Source: Patulibacter sp050252545
Lineage (GTDB): Bacteria > Actinomycetota > Thermoleophilia > Solirubrobacterales > Solirubrobacteraceae
Assembly (NCBI GenBank): GCA_050252545.1
Contig: JBFWKS010000001.1
Location: 1 to 64,000, forward strand
Direction: 5' to 3'
DNA: 64,000 nt
Shown here: positions 15,192-23,563 of the stretch, piece by piece
Position numbering within the stretch: position 1 is the stretch's first letter
Layout of the letters: each line of letters begins with the position of its first letter
Notes under the pieces: generated by a model
Told to the model about the DNA's origin: nothing
The model's database searches: none
The model's input: only the letters and a program-made list of their open reading frames with translations
Program-made: the position numbers and the translations under genes

Positions 15192-16393
15192 TGGCCAGTA
15201 CCCACACGTGGTTCGAGTCGGTCGCCGAGGCGGAGCGCCGCGCGCGCAAGCGGCTGCCGTCGTCGGTGTACGGTGCGCTGACGGCCGGTGCCGAGGCGGG
15301 GATCACCCGCGAGGACAACCTGCGAGCGTTCGGTGAGCTGGGCGTCGTACCGCGGATCGCCACCGGTCTGAGCGGCACCCGCGACGCGGCGACGACGGTG
15401 ATGGGCCAGGACATCGCGATGCCGGTGCTCGTGTCGCCGACCGGCGTGCAGGCGGTGCACCCGCAGGCCGAGGTCGCCGTCGGGCGGGCGGCGGCCGCTG
15501 CAGGTATCGCCCAGGGCCTCTCGTCGTTCGCGAGCAAGCGGCTGACCGACGTCGTCGCCGTCAACCCTCAGACGCTGTTCCAGGTGTACTGGTTGGGTGA
15601 CCGTGACCGGATCGTCCAGATCCTCGACGACGCCCGGCGGGGCGGCGCGCGCGGGATCATCCTGACCCTCGACTGGACGTTCGCCCACCGTCGCGACTGG
15701 GGCAGCCCGGCGATCCCCGACGGCCTGGACCTGCGCACGATGATCCGGATGGCGCCCCAGGTGCTGCGCAGGCCGCGGTGGCTGCGCGACTACCTGCGTG
15801 ACGGCGGGCCGCCGTCGCTGACCGTGCCGAACATGGCGCCCCCCGGCGGTGACGCACCGACGTTCTTCGGTGCGTACGGCGAGTGGATGATGACCCCCGC
15901 GCCGACCTGGGACGACATCGCCTGGATGCGGAGCCAGTGGGACGGTCCGTTCCTCGTCAAGGGCATCTCGCACCCCGACGACGCGCGCCGGGCGGTACAG
16001 GCCGGGGCGAGCGCGATCTCGGTGTCCAACCACGGCGGCAACAACCTCGACGGCACGCCGGCGACGATCCGGACGCTGCCCGCGATCGCCGACGCGGTCG
16101 GCGACGAGATCGAGGTGCTGCTCGACGGTGGCATCCGCCGCGGCAGCGACGTCGTCAAGGCCGTCGCGCTCGGTGCCCGTGCGGTGCTCGCCGGACGTGC
16201 GGTGCTGTGGGGCCTGGCCGCCGGCGGTCAGGCCGGCGTCGCCAACGTCCTGGAGATCCTGCGAGCCGGGATCGATGAGACGCTCAACGGCATCGGCCGC
16301 GCGTCGATTCACGATGTCACCCGCGACGATGTCGTCGTGCCCGACGGGTTCAGCCGCGTGCCCTCCCGCCCCGGAGCCGGATCGCGGACGTGA
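15191..16393 (+). CDS. mftD: Mycofactocin FMN-dependent oxidoreductase MftD
   Basis: 400 residues, of the L-lactate dehydrogenase/glycolate oxidase FMN family. Landmarks are MPVLVSPTGVQAVHPQAEV, QGLSSFASKRL, the substrate-side MAPPGGDAPTFFGAYGEWM, PFLVKGISHPDDARRAV, SNHGGNNLDGTPATIRTLPA with the catalytic His, and LLDGGIRRGSDVVKA. MftD oxidatively deaminates AHDP to pre-mycofactocin, giving the redox-active alpha-keto amide. The overlap with mftC (TGATG) shows co-translation. A 27-base gap separates it from mftE. Confidence 0.95.
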   Translation: MASTHTWFESVAEAERRARKRLPSSVYGALTAGAEAGITREDNLRAFGELGVVPRIATGLSGTRDAATTVMGQDIAMPVLVSPTGVQAVHPQAEVAVGRAAAAAGIAQGLSSFASKRLTDVVAVNPQTLFQVYWLGDRDRIVQILDDARRGGARGIILTLDWTFAHRRDWGSPAIPDGLDLRTMIRMAPQVLRRPRWLRDYLRDGGPPSLTVPNMAPPGGDAPTFFGAYGEWMMTPAPTWDDIAWMRSQWDGPFLVKGISHPDDARRAVQAGASAISVSNHGGNNLDGTPATIRTLPAIADAVGDEIEVLLDGGIRRGSDVVKAVALGARAVLAGRAVLWGLAAGGQAGVANVLEILRAGIDETLNGIGRASIHDVTRDDVVVPDGFSRVPSRPGAGSRT

Positions 16394-16420
16394 CCGGGTG
16401 ATCGGGGCCGGGCGCGACGG

Positions 16421-17212
16421 GTGACCGCCGCCGGCCCGGGTGCTGCGACTCCCGCACCGCCCGCGATCCCCACACCGTCCCGCGCCTTCCGCCGCCGCGA
16501 CCCCGACACCGTCCCGACCATGGCGCACCTGTCCGACATCACCTCGCCCGACCTTGCGCGTCGTCGGTCCGCGCTGCTGGTGGTGCCGGTGGGCGCGACC
16601 GAGCAGCACGGGCCCCACCTGCCGCTGACGACCGACACCGAGATCGCGACGGCGCTCGCCGACGGCCTCGACCGCGAGCGGGACGACGTCGTCGTGGCAC
16701 CGGCGGTCGCGTTCGGCGCGAGCGGCGAGCACCAGGCCTTCCCCGGCACGCTGTCGATCGGAACCACCGCGACCGAGCTGTTGCTCCTCGAGCTCGGCCG
16801 GTCGGCGACCGAGACCTTCGACCGCGTGCTCTTCCTGTCGGCGCACGGCGGCAACGCCGAAGCGGTCAACGGCGCCACCGCACGCCTGCGCGAGGAGGGT
16901 CGTGACGTCCGCGCGTGGGCGCCACGGTGGGACGGCGATGCGCACGCCGGGCACGTCGAGACGTCGATCATGCTCGTGCTCGCGCCCGAGCGGGTCCGGG
17001 CGCACGCGGCGACCGTCGGCACGGTCGAGCCGCTCGGCGAGCTGCTGCCGCGGATGCGCCGTGAGGGTGTGGCGGGCGTCAGCGCCAACGGGGTCCTCGG
17101 CGACGCGACGACCGCGTCCGCCGACGCGGGTCGCACACTGCTGCGGGTCGCCGCGCAGGACCTGCGGGCCACCGTCGCCCGATGGGACGCGGAGCGGGTC
17201 GGTGTCGTCTAG
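16421..17212 (+). CDS. mftE: Mycofactocin creatininase-family peptidase MftE
   Basis: 263 residues from the GTG at 16421. The creatininase-type metal site is visible: VPVGATEQHGPHLPLTTDTE (Glu61, His63, Asp72 in this numbering), SGEHQAFPGT, HGGNAEAV and HAGHVETSIML. MftE cleaves the modified MftA to release AHDP. Typical family members begin close to MAHLSDITSPDL, which is an in-frame ATG at 16520. That shorter start is equally plausible and would give 230 residues and remove a Pro/Ala-rich head. GTG was kept because it leaves a 27-base gap in an otherwise tightly packed operon. The stop overlaps mftF by 11 bases. Confidence 0.93.
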   Translation: MTAAGPGAATPAPPAIPTPSRAFRRRDPDTVPTMAHLSDITSPDLARRRSALLVVPVGATEQHGPHLPLTTDTEIATALADGLDRERDDVVVAPAVAFGASGEHQAFPGTLSIGTTATELLLLELGRSATETFDRVLFLSAHGGNAEAVNGATARLREEGRDVRAWAPRWDGDAHAGHVETSIMLVLAPERVRAHAATVGTVEPLGELLPRMRREGVAGVSANGVLGDATTASADAGRTLLRVAAQDLRATVARWDAERVGVV

Positions 17213-18806
17213 TACCGCCGGCCCGTCCGGACCGGCCGCGTGGATGCAACCGGTCGGCCGGGGCCCGGCGCGCGGTCGCGGCGACGGGGCGGCGCAGGCC
17301 ACCCGCCCGGACGGCACCGATCCGCTGCCCGAGGGGTTCGGACTGGTCCTCGACCGCGACACCCGGCGCCACGCCGGAGGCACCGTGCTCGTCGGAGGAT
17401 GGCCGCGGCGGGTCATACGGTTGCGGGCCGCCGGTGCCGCCGCGGTCGACACGCTGCTGCGTGGCGAGCCGACGAGCCACGCGGGCCGGACGTTGGCCCG
17501 TCGGCTCGTCGACGCGGGGCTGGCGCACCCCGTACCGCCCGACGCCGGGGTGCCGCATCGCGTCGATCCGCGGATGCCGCAGGGCACTCCTCCCGCCGGC
17601 GGGCCGGCGCACGCCGGCCCGTCCGCGGATGGCCTCGCCTCAGCCGACGTGACCGTCGTCATCCCGGTCCGTGACCGGCCGTCCGAGTTGGCCCGCTGTC
17701 TGGCCGCGCTCGGCGGTGACGTGGCCGTGGTCGTCGTCGACGACGGGTCGAGCGCTCCCGACGCGGTCCGGGCCGTGACCGACGCCGCCCATGCGACGCT
17801 CGTGCGCCGCGAGACCGGCGGCGGCCCGGCGGCCGCCCGCAACGAGGGCCTGCACCACGTCACCGCGCCGCTCGTCGCGTTCCTCGACAGCGACTGCGTG
17901 CCGCCCGCAGGGTGGCTCGCGCCCCTCGTCGGGCACCTGTCCGACCCGACCGTCGTGGCGGTCGCCCCGCGCGTCCGCGGTGCGGCGACCGGCGACACGA
18001 CCGCGCGCCGGTGGGGGAGGGCACGATCGCCGCTCGACCTCGGTGGTCGGCCCGGACGGGTCGCCCCCGGCACGCCGATCGCCTACGTCCCGACCGCGGC
18101 GCTCGTCGTGCGTCGCGCGGCGCTCGCCGGCCAGGACGGCCCCTTCGACCCGGCGCTGCGCCACGGCGAGGACGTCGACCTGATCTGGCGCCTGCATGAC
18201 GCGGGCGGCACGATCCGTTACGAGCCGGCCGTCGTCGTCGAGCACCACGAGCCCGCATCGTGGGCCGAGCTGCTCGTGCGGCGGTGGCGGTACGGCACGT
18301 CGGCCGGTCCGCTCGCCCGCCGTCACGGACGACGGCTCGCCCCGGTCGTCCTCGCGCCGGTCCCGACCGCGGCGGCCGTCGCCGCGCTCTCGGGTCGACC
18401 GCGGGCGGCGCTCGCGATCGCACTGGCACAGGGCATCCGGCGCGGCCGGCGCATCCAGCGGGCGGGCGCACCCGCGTGGTACGGGCCGCTCTGGTCGCTG
18501 CGCTCCGCCGTCCAGGCCACCGACGGGCTGGCCCGCACCGCGACGATGCTCGCCCCCGCGGCGCTCCCGGTGCTCGCGATCGCGCGACCGCGACTGGCAC
18601 GGCGCGTCCTGGGGGCGGTCGTCACGGCACCGCTGGCGCGCTGGGCCGGGGCCCGCCGCGACGGCACCGCCGGGGGCCTCGGGCCGCTGCGCTGGGCCGC
18701 GGCGTCGATCGCCGACGACCTCGCGTACGGCCTCGGGGTGTGGGCGGGGGCGCGCCGCTCGCGCGACGCACGTGCCCTCCTGCCGGTGCGGGAGACGCCG
18801 GCGTGA
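17202..18806 (+). CDS. mftF: Mycofactocin glycosyltransferase MftF
   Basis: 534 residues from the GTG at 17202. An N-terminal MftF-type region (GFGLVLDRDTRRHAGGTVLVGG, about residues 48-69) is followed by a GT-A family 2 transferase domain: VTVVIPVRDRPSELARCL, VVVVDDGSS, AARNEG, the FLDSDC metal-binding DxD-like motif, and HGEDVDLIWRLHDAGG with the catalytic acid. The C-terminal 150 residues contain several hydrophobic stretches (APVPTAAAVAALSG, ATMLAPAALPVLAIA) that suggest membrane association. MftF adds beta-1,4-glucose units to mycofactocin. It is longer than usual because of a Pro/Gly-rich spacer at about residues 115-145. Confidence 0.93.
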   Translation: MSSSTAGPSGPAAWMQPVGRGPARGRGDGAAQATRPDGTDPLPEGFGLVLDRDTRRHAGGTVLVGGWPRRVIRLRAAGAAAVDTLLRGEPTSHAGRTLARRLVDAGLAHPVPPDAGVPHRVDPRMPQGTPPAGGPAHAGPSADGLASADVTVVIPVRDRPSELARCLAALGGDVAVVVVDDGSSAPDAVRAVTDAAHATLVRRETGGGPAAARNEGLHHVTAPLVAFLDSDCVPPAGWLAPLVGHLSDPTVVAVAPRVRGAATGDTTARRWGRARSPLDLGGRPGRVAPGTPIAYVPTAALVVRRAALAGQDGPFDPALRHGEDVDLIWRLHDAGGTIRYEPAVVVEHHEPASWAELLVRRWRYGTSAGPLARRHGRRLAPVVLAPVPTAAAVAALSGRPRAALAIALAQGIRRGRRIQRAGAPAWYGPLWSLRSAVQATDGLARTATMLAPAALPVLAIARPRLARRVLGAVVTAPLARWAGARRDGTAGGLGPLRWAAASIADDLAYGLGVWAGARRSRDARALLPVRETPA

Positions 18807-20326
18807 CCGTCGCCGCCGACCCCGCCGACCGCTACGACGTGATCGTGGTCGGCGCCGGGTCGTCGGGCTGCGTCCTCGCGACGCGGCTCACCGACGAGCC
18901 GGGCCGCCGCGTCCTGCTGCTCGAAGCCGGGGCGGTCCACCCGGACGAGGCGTCGTATCCGGCGGAGCTGCGCGACGAGCGGACGCTCCCGCAGGCCCCG
19001 CTGTGGGAGTACGAGGGCATCACCACCGGTCGGCCGGGGAAGGCGGGCCGGTCGAGCCGGGTCGTCCGCGGACGGGTGCTCGGCGGGTCGGGCGCGGTCA
19101 ACGGGATGCTCTACCAGCGCGGCCTGCCCGAGGACTACGACCGCTGGGGCCTGGCGCGCTGGAGCGCCGCCGCGCTGGAGCCCGCCTTCGAGCGGGTCGA
19201 GCGGATCCCGATCCGCCGCCTCGGCCGCGAGCACTGGGCACCGAGCCACGTCGCCTTCCACGACGCCCTGCGCGAGCTCGGCCACCCGGTCAACCCCGAC
19301 CCGTCACGCGCCGAGCACCAGGGCGTCGGCGCGACCGCACGCAACTCCGACGGCGAGCGGAGGATGAGCGCTGCGCTCGCCTACCTGATGCCCGTCATCG
19401 GTCGGCAACAGCTCGCGGTGACGGGCGACGCGACGGTCGGCCGGGTCGCGGTCCGCAACGGTCGCGTCGTCGGGCTGGACGTGCGGATCGGCGGCCGCGA
19501 CCGGCGGATCACGGCCGACGAGGTCGTGCTCGCGGCCGGCGCGATCGAGACCCCGCAGATCCTCGTCCGGTCCGGCATCGGCGCGCCGGACGACCTGCGG
19601 CGGCTCGGGATCACGCCCACCGTCGGGCTGCCGGGCGTCGGCCGCAACCTCACCGACCATCCGTCGGTCGTCGTCGCGGTCCGCCTGCGACCCGAGGTGC
19701 GTCGTGGCGACCTGCGCTTCCTCGTCGGGCTCGTCGCCACCTCCGGCCACGCCCAGCGACACGGTGGGCGGAGCGACCTGCAGACCCTCGTGATGTCGGG
19801 CCCGTACGTCGCCGACGACGGTGCCCGCCTACCACCCGCCGACGACCCGCGGACCGTCGACGCGATCCTCACCCCGATCCTCAACGCGCCCGAGAGCGTC
19901 GGCCGGATCGAGATCCGCAGCGCCGACGGGTCGCGCCCGCCACGGATCCACTACCGCTACCTGGAGGCGCCGGGCGACCGCGAGCGCCTGCGTGAGGCGG
20001 TGCGGACCGCCGTCGACGTCGTCGAGCATCCGGCGTTCGCCCCGCTCGTTGCCGACGACGCCGGCGTGCCCGTCCCCGCCATCCGAGAGGACGACGCCGC
20101 ACTCGACGCGTGGATCGCCGGCGCGCTGCGCACCACGCTCCACGGCTGCGGCACCTGCCGGATGGGACCCGACGACGACCCCGACGCGGTCGTCGACGAT
20201 CGCTGTCGCGTGCGCGGGGTCGACGGCCTGCGGATCGTCGACCTGTCGATCGTCCCGCGGGTCCCGACCGCTCCGCCGAACGCCACCGCGATGGCGATCG
20301 CCGAGCACGCCGCGACGTGGATCTGA
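18803..20326 (+). CDS. mftG: Mycofactocin GMC-family oxidoreductase MftG
   Basis: 507 residues from a GTG overlapping mftF by four bases. GMC flavoprotein landmarks are VIVVGAGSSGCVLATRL (FAD, about residues 13-29), RGRVLGGSGAVNGMLYQRG, VVLAAGAIETPQILVRSGIG, GVGRNLTDHPSVVV and the C-terminal THLHGCGTCRMG-like segment (TLHGCGTCRMG) with PNATAMAIAEHAA. MftG is reported to reoxidise mycofactocinol and pass electrons to the respiratory chain. It ends the mft operon, and the next gene has its own promoter-like box. Confidence 0.93.
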   Translation: MTVAADPADRYDVIVVGAGSSGCVLATRLTDEPGRRVLLLEAGAVHPDEASYPAELRDERTLPQAPLWEYEGITTGRPGKAGRSSRVVRGRVLGGSGAVNGMLYQRGLPEDYDRWGLARWSAAALEPAFERVERIPIRRLGREHWAPSHVAFHDALRELGHPVNPDPSRAEHQGVGATARNSDGERRMSAALAYLMPVIGRQQLAVTGDATVGRVAVRNGRVVGLDVRIGGRDRRITADEVVLAAGAIETPQILVRSGIGAPDDLRRLGITPTVGLPGVGRNLTDHPSVVVAVRLRPEVRRGDLRFLVGLVATSGHAQRHGGRSDLQTLVMSGPYVADDGARLPPADDPRTVDAILTPILNAPESVGRIEIRSADGSRPPRIHYRYLEAPGDRERLREAVRTAVDVVEHPAFAPLVADDAGVPVPAIREDDAALDAWIAGALRTTLHGCGTCRMGPDDDPDAVVDDRCRVRGVDGLRIVDLSIVPRVPTAPPNATAMAIAEHAATWI

Positions 20327-20382
20327 CCGACGAGCGGGCCACGGACGGGTCTCAGGGCCCGGTTCGCGATCCGACCGGCCCA

Positions 20383-20388
20383 TAGACT
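20383..20388 (+). promoter_or_regulatory. Candidate -10 box (TAGACT) of the TetR gene at 20398
   Basis: TAGACT ends nine bases before the GTG at 20398, so this regulator may be transcribed separately from mftG with almost no leader. Confidence 0.35.
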
Positions 20389-20397
20389 CCCGCAGAC

Positions 20398-20961
20398 GTG
20401 CTCCTGCGCCACGAACACCTGCTCGACGGGCTCGTCACGCTCTTCCTGGCCGAGGGCTTCCGGCAGTTCCGGGTCGCGGACCTCGCCGCGCGGATGAAGT
20501 GCTCCAAGTCGACGCTCTACGCGCTGGGCGACAGCAAGGAGCGGGTGACCGTCGCGGTCGTCGCACGGTTCTTCCAGACCGCGACGCGGTTCGTCGAGGG
20601 ACGCACCGCTCAGCATCCACCGGGCCCCGAGCGGGTCGCCGCGTACCTGGCGGCCGTCGCCGACGCCCTGCGGCCGGCGTCGGCGCGGTTCATGGAGGAC
20701 CTGGCCGAGGACCCCGCGACGCGGCGGATCTACGAGCGCAACACCACCCAGGCCGCCAGCCGTGTCCGCGAGCTCATCGCCGAGGGCGTGGCGTCCGGGG
20801 AGTTCCGCGACGTCCACTCCGAGTTCGCCGCCGACGCCGTCGCGTCCACGATGGCCCGGATCCAGCGGGGCGAGGTGCGCCGCCACACCGGGCTGCGCGA
20901 CGCCGAGGCGTACGAGGAGCTGACCGCGCTCCTGCTCCGCGGGATCCGCTCGCCGGGCTGA
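20398..20961 (+). CDS. TetR/AcrR family regulator
   Basis: 187 residues from the GTG at 20398. The DNA-binding helices lie near the N-terminus: LVTLFLAEGFRQFRVADLAARMKCSKSTLYALGDSKERV (about residues 11-49), here with YALGDSKE in place of the common YYHFPSKE. The rest is a helical ligand-binding domain with RFMEDLAEDPATRRIYERNT. It follows mftG by 71 bp on the same strand, so readthrough from the mft operon is possible. The direct target is unknown. The convergent SDR/acyl-CoA dehydrogenase pair or the gene itself are candidates. Confidence 0.82.
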   Translation: MLLRHEHLLDGLVTLFLAEGFRQFRVADLAARMKCSKSTLYALGDSKERVTVAVVARFFQTATRFVEGRTAQHPPGPERVAAYLAAVADALRPASARFMEDLAEDPATRRIYERNTTQAASRVRELIAEGVASGEFRDVHSEFAADAVASTMARIQRGEVRRHTGLRDAEAYEELTALLLRGIRSPG

Positions 20962-21023
20962 GAGCGGCATCGGCGGCGGAGCGGCGGGCCCGGACCGATG
21001 GGCGGCGGCAGAACCTTCCAGGG

Positions 21024-21136
21024 GGTGACGGTTCGTGACGCCACCCCCGCGGTGATGCCTCCCGTGGTGACGCCACCCCGGTGGTGGCTCGTGCCACCCC
21101 CGGTGACGCCACCCCCGGTGACGCAACCCCCGGTGG
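21024..21136. repeat. 15-bp tandem repeat array, consensus GGTGACGCCACCCCC
   Basis: Clear units lie at 21051-21065, 21066-21080, 21102-21116 and 21117-21131, with a diverged 21-bp unit at 21081-21101 and partial copies at 21024-21050. The array fills the gap between the convergent TetR and SDR genes and ends nine bases before the SDR stop codon. The unit is itself nearly dyad (GGTG...CACC), so each copy could form a small hairpin. The copy-to-copy differences suggest an old array. Confidence 0.8.
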
Positions 21137-21144
21137 CGGTCGGG

Positions 21145-21909
21145 TCAGCGCGGCGCCATCCGCAGGGCGCCGTCCAGCCGGATGACCTCGCCGTTGAGCA
21201 TCGCGTTGGTGGCGATGTGCTCGACCAGGTCGGCGTACTCGGCGGGATCGCCGAGCCGCGCGGGGAACGGCACCGTGCCGCCCAGGCTGTCCTGCGCGGC
21301 CTGCGGCAGGCCGGCGAGCATCGGGGTGGCGAAGAGCCCCGGTGCGATCGTCACCGCGCGGATGCCGTAGCGCGACAGCTCGCGCGCGACCGGCAGCGTC
21401 AGACCGACGACGCCACCCTTGGACGCCGAGTAGGCGACCTGGCCGACCTGCCCGTCGTAGGCGGCGATCGACGCGGTCGACACGAGCACGCCGCGCTCGC
21501 CGGTACGGGCGTCGGGCTCGTTGTCGCGCATCGCCTGGGCGCTCAGACGCAGCACGTTGATGGTGCCGATCAGGTTGACCTGGATGACCTTGGCGAAGTC
21601 CGCAAGCTCGGTTGCGGCGTCGCGACCGAGGAGCTTCGTCGGGTTGCCCAGGCCGGCGCACACCACCGCGATCCGCAGGCCACCGTCGGCTTCGGACGCC
21701 AGTGCGACCGCGGCCTCGACGCTGCCGGGGTCGGTCACGTCGGTGACCTGCGCGACCGCGCCGATCTCGTCGGCGAGCGCCTGCGCGCGGTCACCGGCCA
21801 GGTCGGCGATCACGACGTGCGCGCCCTCGCTCGCGAGCCGGCGGGCGGTCGCCTCGCCGAGTCCCGACGCGCCGCCGAAGACGATCGCGCCTGCTCCTTG
21901 GATCTGCAT
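21145..21909 (-). CDS. SDR, 3-hydroxyacyl-CoA dehydrogenase type-2-like
   Basis: 254 residues from the ATG at 21907-21909. Motifs are GAGAIVFGGASGLGEATARRL (cofactor), VVCAGLGNP (replacing NNAG), VLVSTASIAAYDGQVGQVAYSASKGGVVGLTLPVARELS (catalytic Ser, Tyr, Lys), and IRAVTIAPGLFATPML. This long A-Y-D-G-Q-x-G-Q-x-A-Y-S-A-S-K-G pattern is typical of the HSD17B10-like 3-hydroxyacyl-CoA dehydrogenases, which use NAD to oxidise 3-hydroxyacyl-CoA in beta-oxidation or side-chain degradation. It lies 104 bp downstream of the acyl-CoA dehydrogenase on the same strand, and the two would carry out successive beta-oxidation steps. Confidence 0.88.
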   Translation of the reverse strand: MQIQGAGAIVFGGASGLGEATARRLASEGAHVVIADLAGDRAQALADEIGAVAQVTDVTDPGSVEAAVALASEADGGLRIAVVCAGLGNPTKLLGRDAATELADFAKVIQVNLIGTINVLRLSAQAMRDNEPDARTGERGVLVSTASIAAYDGQVGQVAYSASKGGVVGLTLPVARELSRYGIRAVTIAPGLFATPMLAGLPQAAQDSLGGTVPFPARLGDPAEYADLVEHIATNAMLNGEVIRLDGALRMAPR

Positions 21910-22013
21910 CTGTGGTGCTCCTTGGGTCGGGCGGGACGTCGAGATCCCGCGCAGAGATGGTGTGGGAGACGCGGACCCGCCCGTGGCGGTCGGCGCTCCG
22001 GAGTGCCGTGGGG

Positions 22014-23159
22014 TCAGGCCGCCTTGGCCAGGTGGCGACCGATCACCATACGCTGGATCTGGTTGGTGCCCTCGAAGATCTGCATGACCTTCGCCTCGCG
22101 CATGAACCGCTCGACGGGGAAGTCCTTGGTGTAGCCGGCACCGCCGAGCACCTGCACGGCGTCGGTCGTCACCCGCATCGCCGCGTCGGTCGCGACGAGC
22201 TTGGCGATCGACGCCTGGCGCGAGAACGGCAGGCCGCGGTCGCGGCGGCGGGCGGCCTCCAGCATCGTCGCGCGCGCGGACTCGACCGCGGCGGCCATGT
22301 CGGCCAGCAGGAACGCGAGTCCCTGATGGTCGATGATCGTCCTGCCGAAGGCCTCGCGCTCCTTGGCGTACGTCACGGCGTGATCGAGCGCCGCCTGGGC
22401 GAGCCCGATGGCACACGCGGCGATCCCCAGACGGCCGGAGTCCAGGGCCTGGAGGGCGATCGCCAGGCCCTGGCCCTCCGTGCCGATCCGCCGCTCGGTG
22501 GGCAGCGGGGTGCCGTCGAAGTCGACGGTGGCGGTGCTCGACCCGGTCAGGCCCATCTTGTGCTCGGGCGGCTGGGCGGACACGCCCTGCGCGTCGGCGG
22601 GGGTGAGGAAGCACGAGATCCCGGTGCGCTCGTCCGACGTCCGCGCGAAGAGCGCGTAGAAGTCGGCGTCCCCGCCGTGGGTCACCCACGCCTTGCTGCC
22701 GGTGACCTCGTACCCCTCGTCGGTCGCGCGGGCGGCGCAGCGCATCGCGGCCGGGTCCGATCCGGCGTGCGCCTCCGACAGGCAGTACCCGCCGAGCAGC
22801 TCGCCGCCGAGCATCTCCGGCAGCCAGCGGTCGCGCTGCTCGTCCGACCCGAACGTCGCGAGCGGGTAGCACGCCATCGTGTGCACGCTGACGCCGACGG
22901 CGACGCTCGCCCACGCGGCGCCGAGCTCCTCGAGCACCTGGAGGTAGACCTCGTAGGGCTGCCCGCCGCCACCGTGCTCCTCCGGGTAGGCCATGCCGAG
23001 GAGGCCGAGATCGCCGAGTCGGCGGAACGTCTCACGCGGGAAGACCGCGTCGGCCTCGGCGCGCGCCGCCTCGGGGAGCAGGTCCGTGCGGGCGAACTCA
23101 CGCGCCAGGGCGACGATCTCCTCCGCCTCCGGGGTGGGCAGCGTCCGTTCGGCGGGCAT
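22014..23159 (-). CDS. Acyl-CoA dehydrogenase
   Basis: 381 residues, the usual length. MAYPEEHGGGGQPYEVYLQVLEEL, GGYCLSEAHAGSDPAAM, the FAD-side GSKAWVTHGGDADFY, KMGLTGSSTATVDFD, and the C-terminal FMREAKVMQIFEGTNQIQR with the catalytic Glu are present. It should introduce the alpha-beta double bond of an acyl-CoA and pass electrons to ETF. It is probably co-transcribed with the 3-hydroxyacyl-CoA dehydrogenase-like SDR downstream. TACCGT lies six bases before the ATG. Confidence 0.92.
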   Translation of the reverse strand: MPAERTLPTPEAEEIVALAREFARTDLLPEAARAEADAVFPRETFRRLGDLGLLGMAYPEEHGGGGQPYEVYLQVLEELGAAWASVAVGVSVHTMACYPLATFGSDEQRDRWLPEMLGGELLGGYCLSEAHAGSDPAAMRCAARATDEGYEVTGSKAWVTHGGDADFYALFARTSDERTGISCFLTPADAQGVSAQPPEHKMGLTGSSTATVDFDGTPLPTERRIGTEGQGLAIALQALDSGRLGIAACAIGLAQAALDHAVTYAKEREAFGRTIIDHQGLAFLLADMAAAVESARATMLEAARRRDRGLPFSRQASIAKLVATDAAMRVTTDAVQVLGGAGYTKDFPVERFMREAKVMQIFEGTNQIQRMVIGRHLAKAA

Positions 23160-23165
23160 ACCCCC

Positions 23166-23171
23166 ACGGTA
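23166..23171 (-). promoter_or_regulatory. Candidate -10 box (TACCGT) of the acyl-CoA dehydrogenase gene
   Basis: TACCGT on the minus strand ends six bases before the ATG at 23159, identical in sequence and spacing to the box before yqeY. Confidence 0.5.
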
Positions 23172-23403
23172 CCAGCAGAGGCCGTGTGGTACTCGCCGAA
23201 TTCAGGCGCTTCCCCCGATCGGTGGGATCGGCGCACATGTCCGCGGTGGTTCGGGAGTACAGGGCGCCATCAACCGGCACTGCTGGGAGAGATATGAGAC
23301 CAGCCGGATGGGGTATGAGGCGCCCCAGACGGAGTACTGCAGAGCGCAGAATAGTACGGCCGGGGCCAGCCGGTAGACGAGAATCTCCCGTCCGGGGTAT
23401 GGC

Positions 23404-23420
23404 GTGGACAAGCCGTCCAC
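23404..23420. promoter_or_regulatory. Inverted repeat GTGGAC-N5-GTCCAC upstream of the Mce operon
   Basis: Perfect 6-bp arms with a 5-bp spacer, 144 bp before the first gene of the Mce operon. This is a typical size for a dimeric repressor site. Confidence 0.4.
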
Positions 23421-23563
23421 TGGGAGCCTGACCGTGGTTCAGGGGGGAGACCCGGCCGAGGTCACGGAGCGGGCGACGCGTGCGTCGTTCCGACGAGTGC
23501 TCGCCGGACCGCGGTCGGTCCCCCTGCGGAACACCAACGATGTTGCGAACGGCGGACACGACC

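Larger units (their letters stand above)
23160..23563. other. 404-bp intergenic control region before the Mce operon
   Basis: No convincing gene is present. The first ~240 bp are clearly less GC-rich than the surroundings. A perfect inverted repeat GTGGAC-N5-GTCCAC lies at 23404-23420, and GACCGCGGTC, a perfect 10-bp palindrome, lies at about 23506-23515. The region separates the leftward acyl-CoA dehydrogenase from the rightward Mce operon and should hold the Mce promoter. I could not pick a convincing -35/-10 pair. Confidence 0.5.

Noticed and set aside
14831..18073. Very long minus-strand open frame opposite mftC-mftF
   Set aside because: It lies antisense to genes with unmistakable motifs and its sequence is Arg/Gly/His-rich without any domain. 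Long antisense frames are expected in high-GC DNA.
23160..23563. Small open frames in the region before the Mce operon
   Set aside because: All are short, without a ribosome site or recognisable composition, and the region has the lower GC and dyads expected of control DNA.
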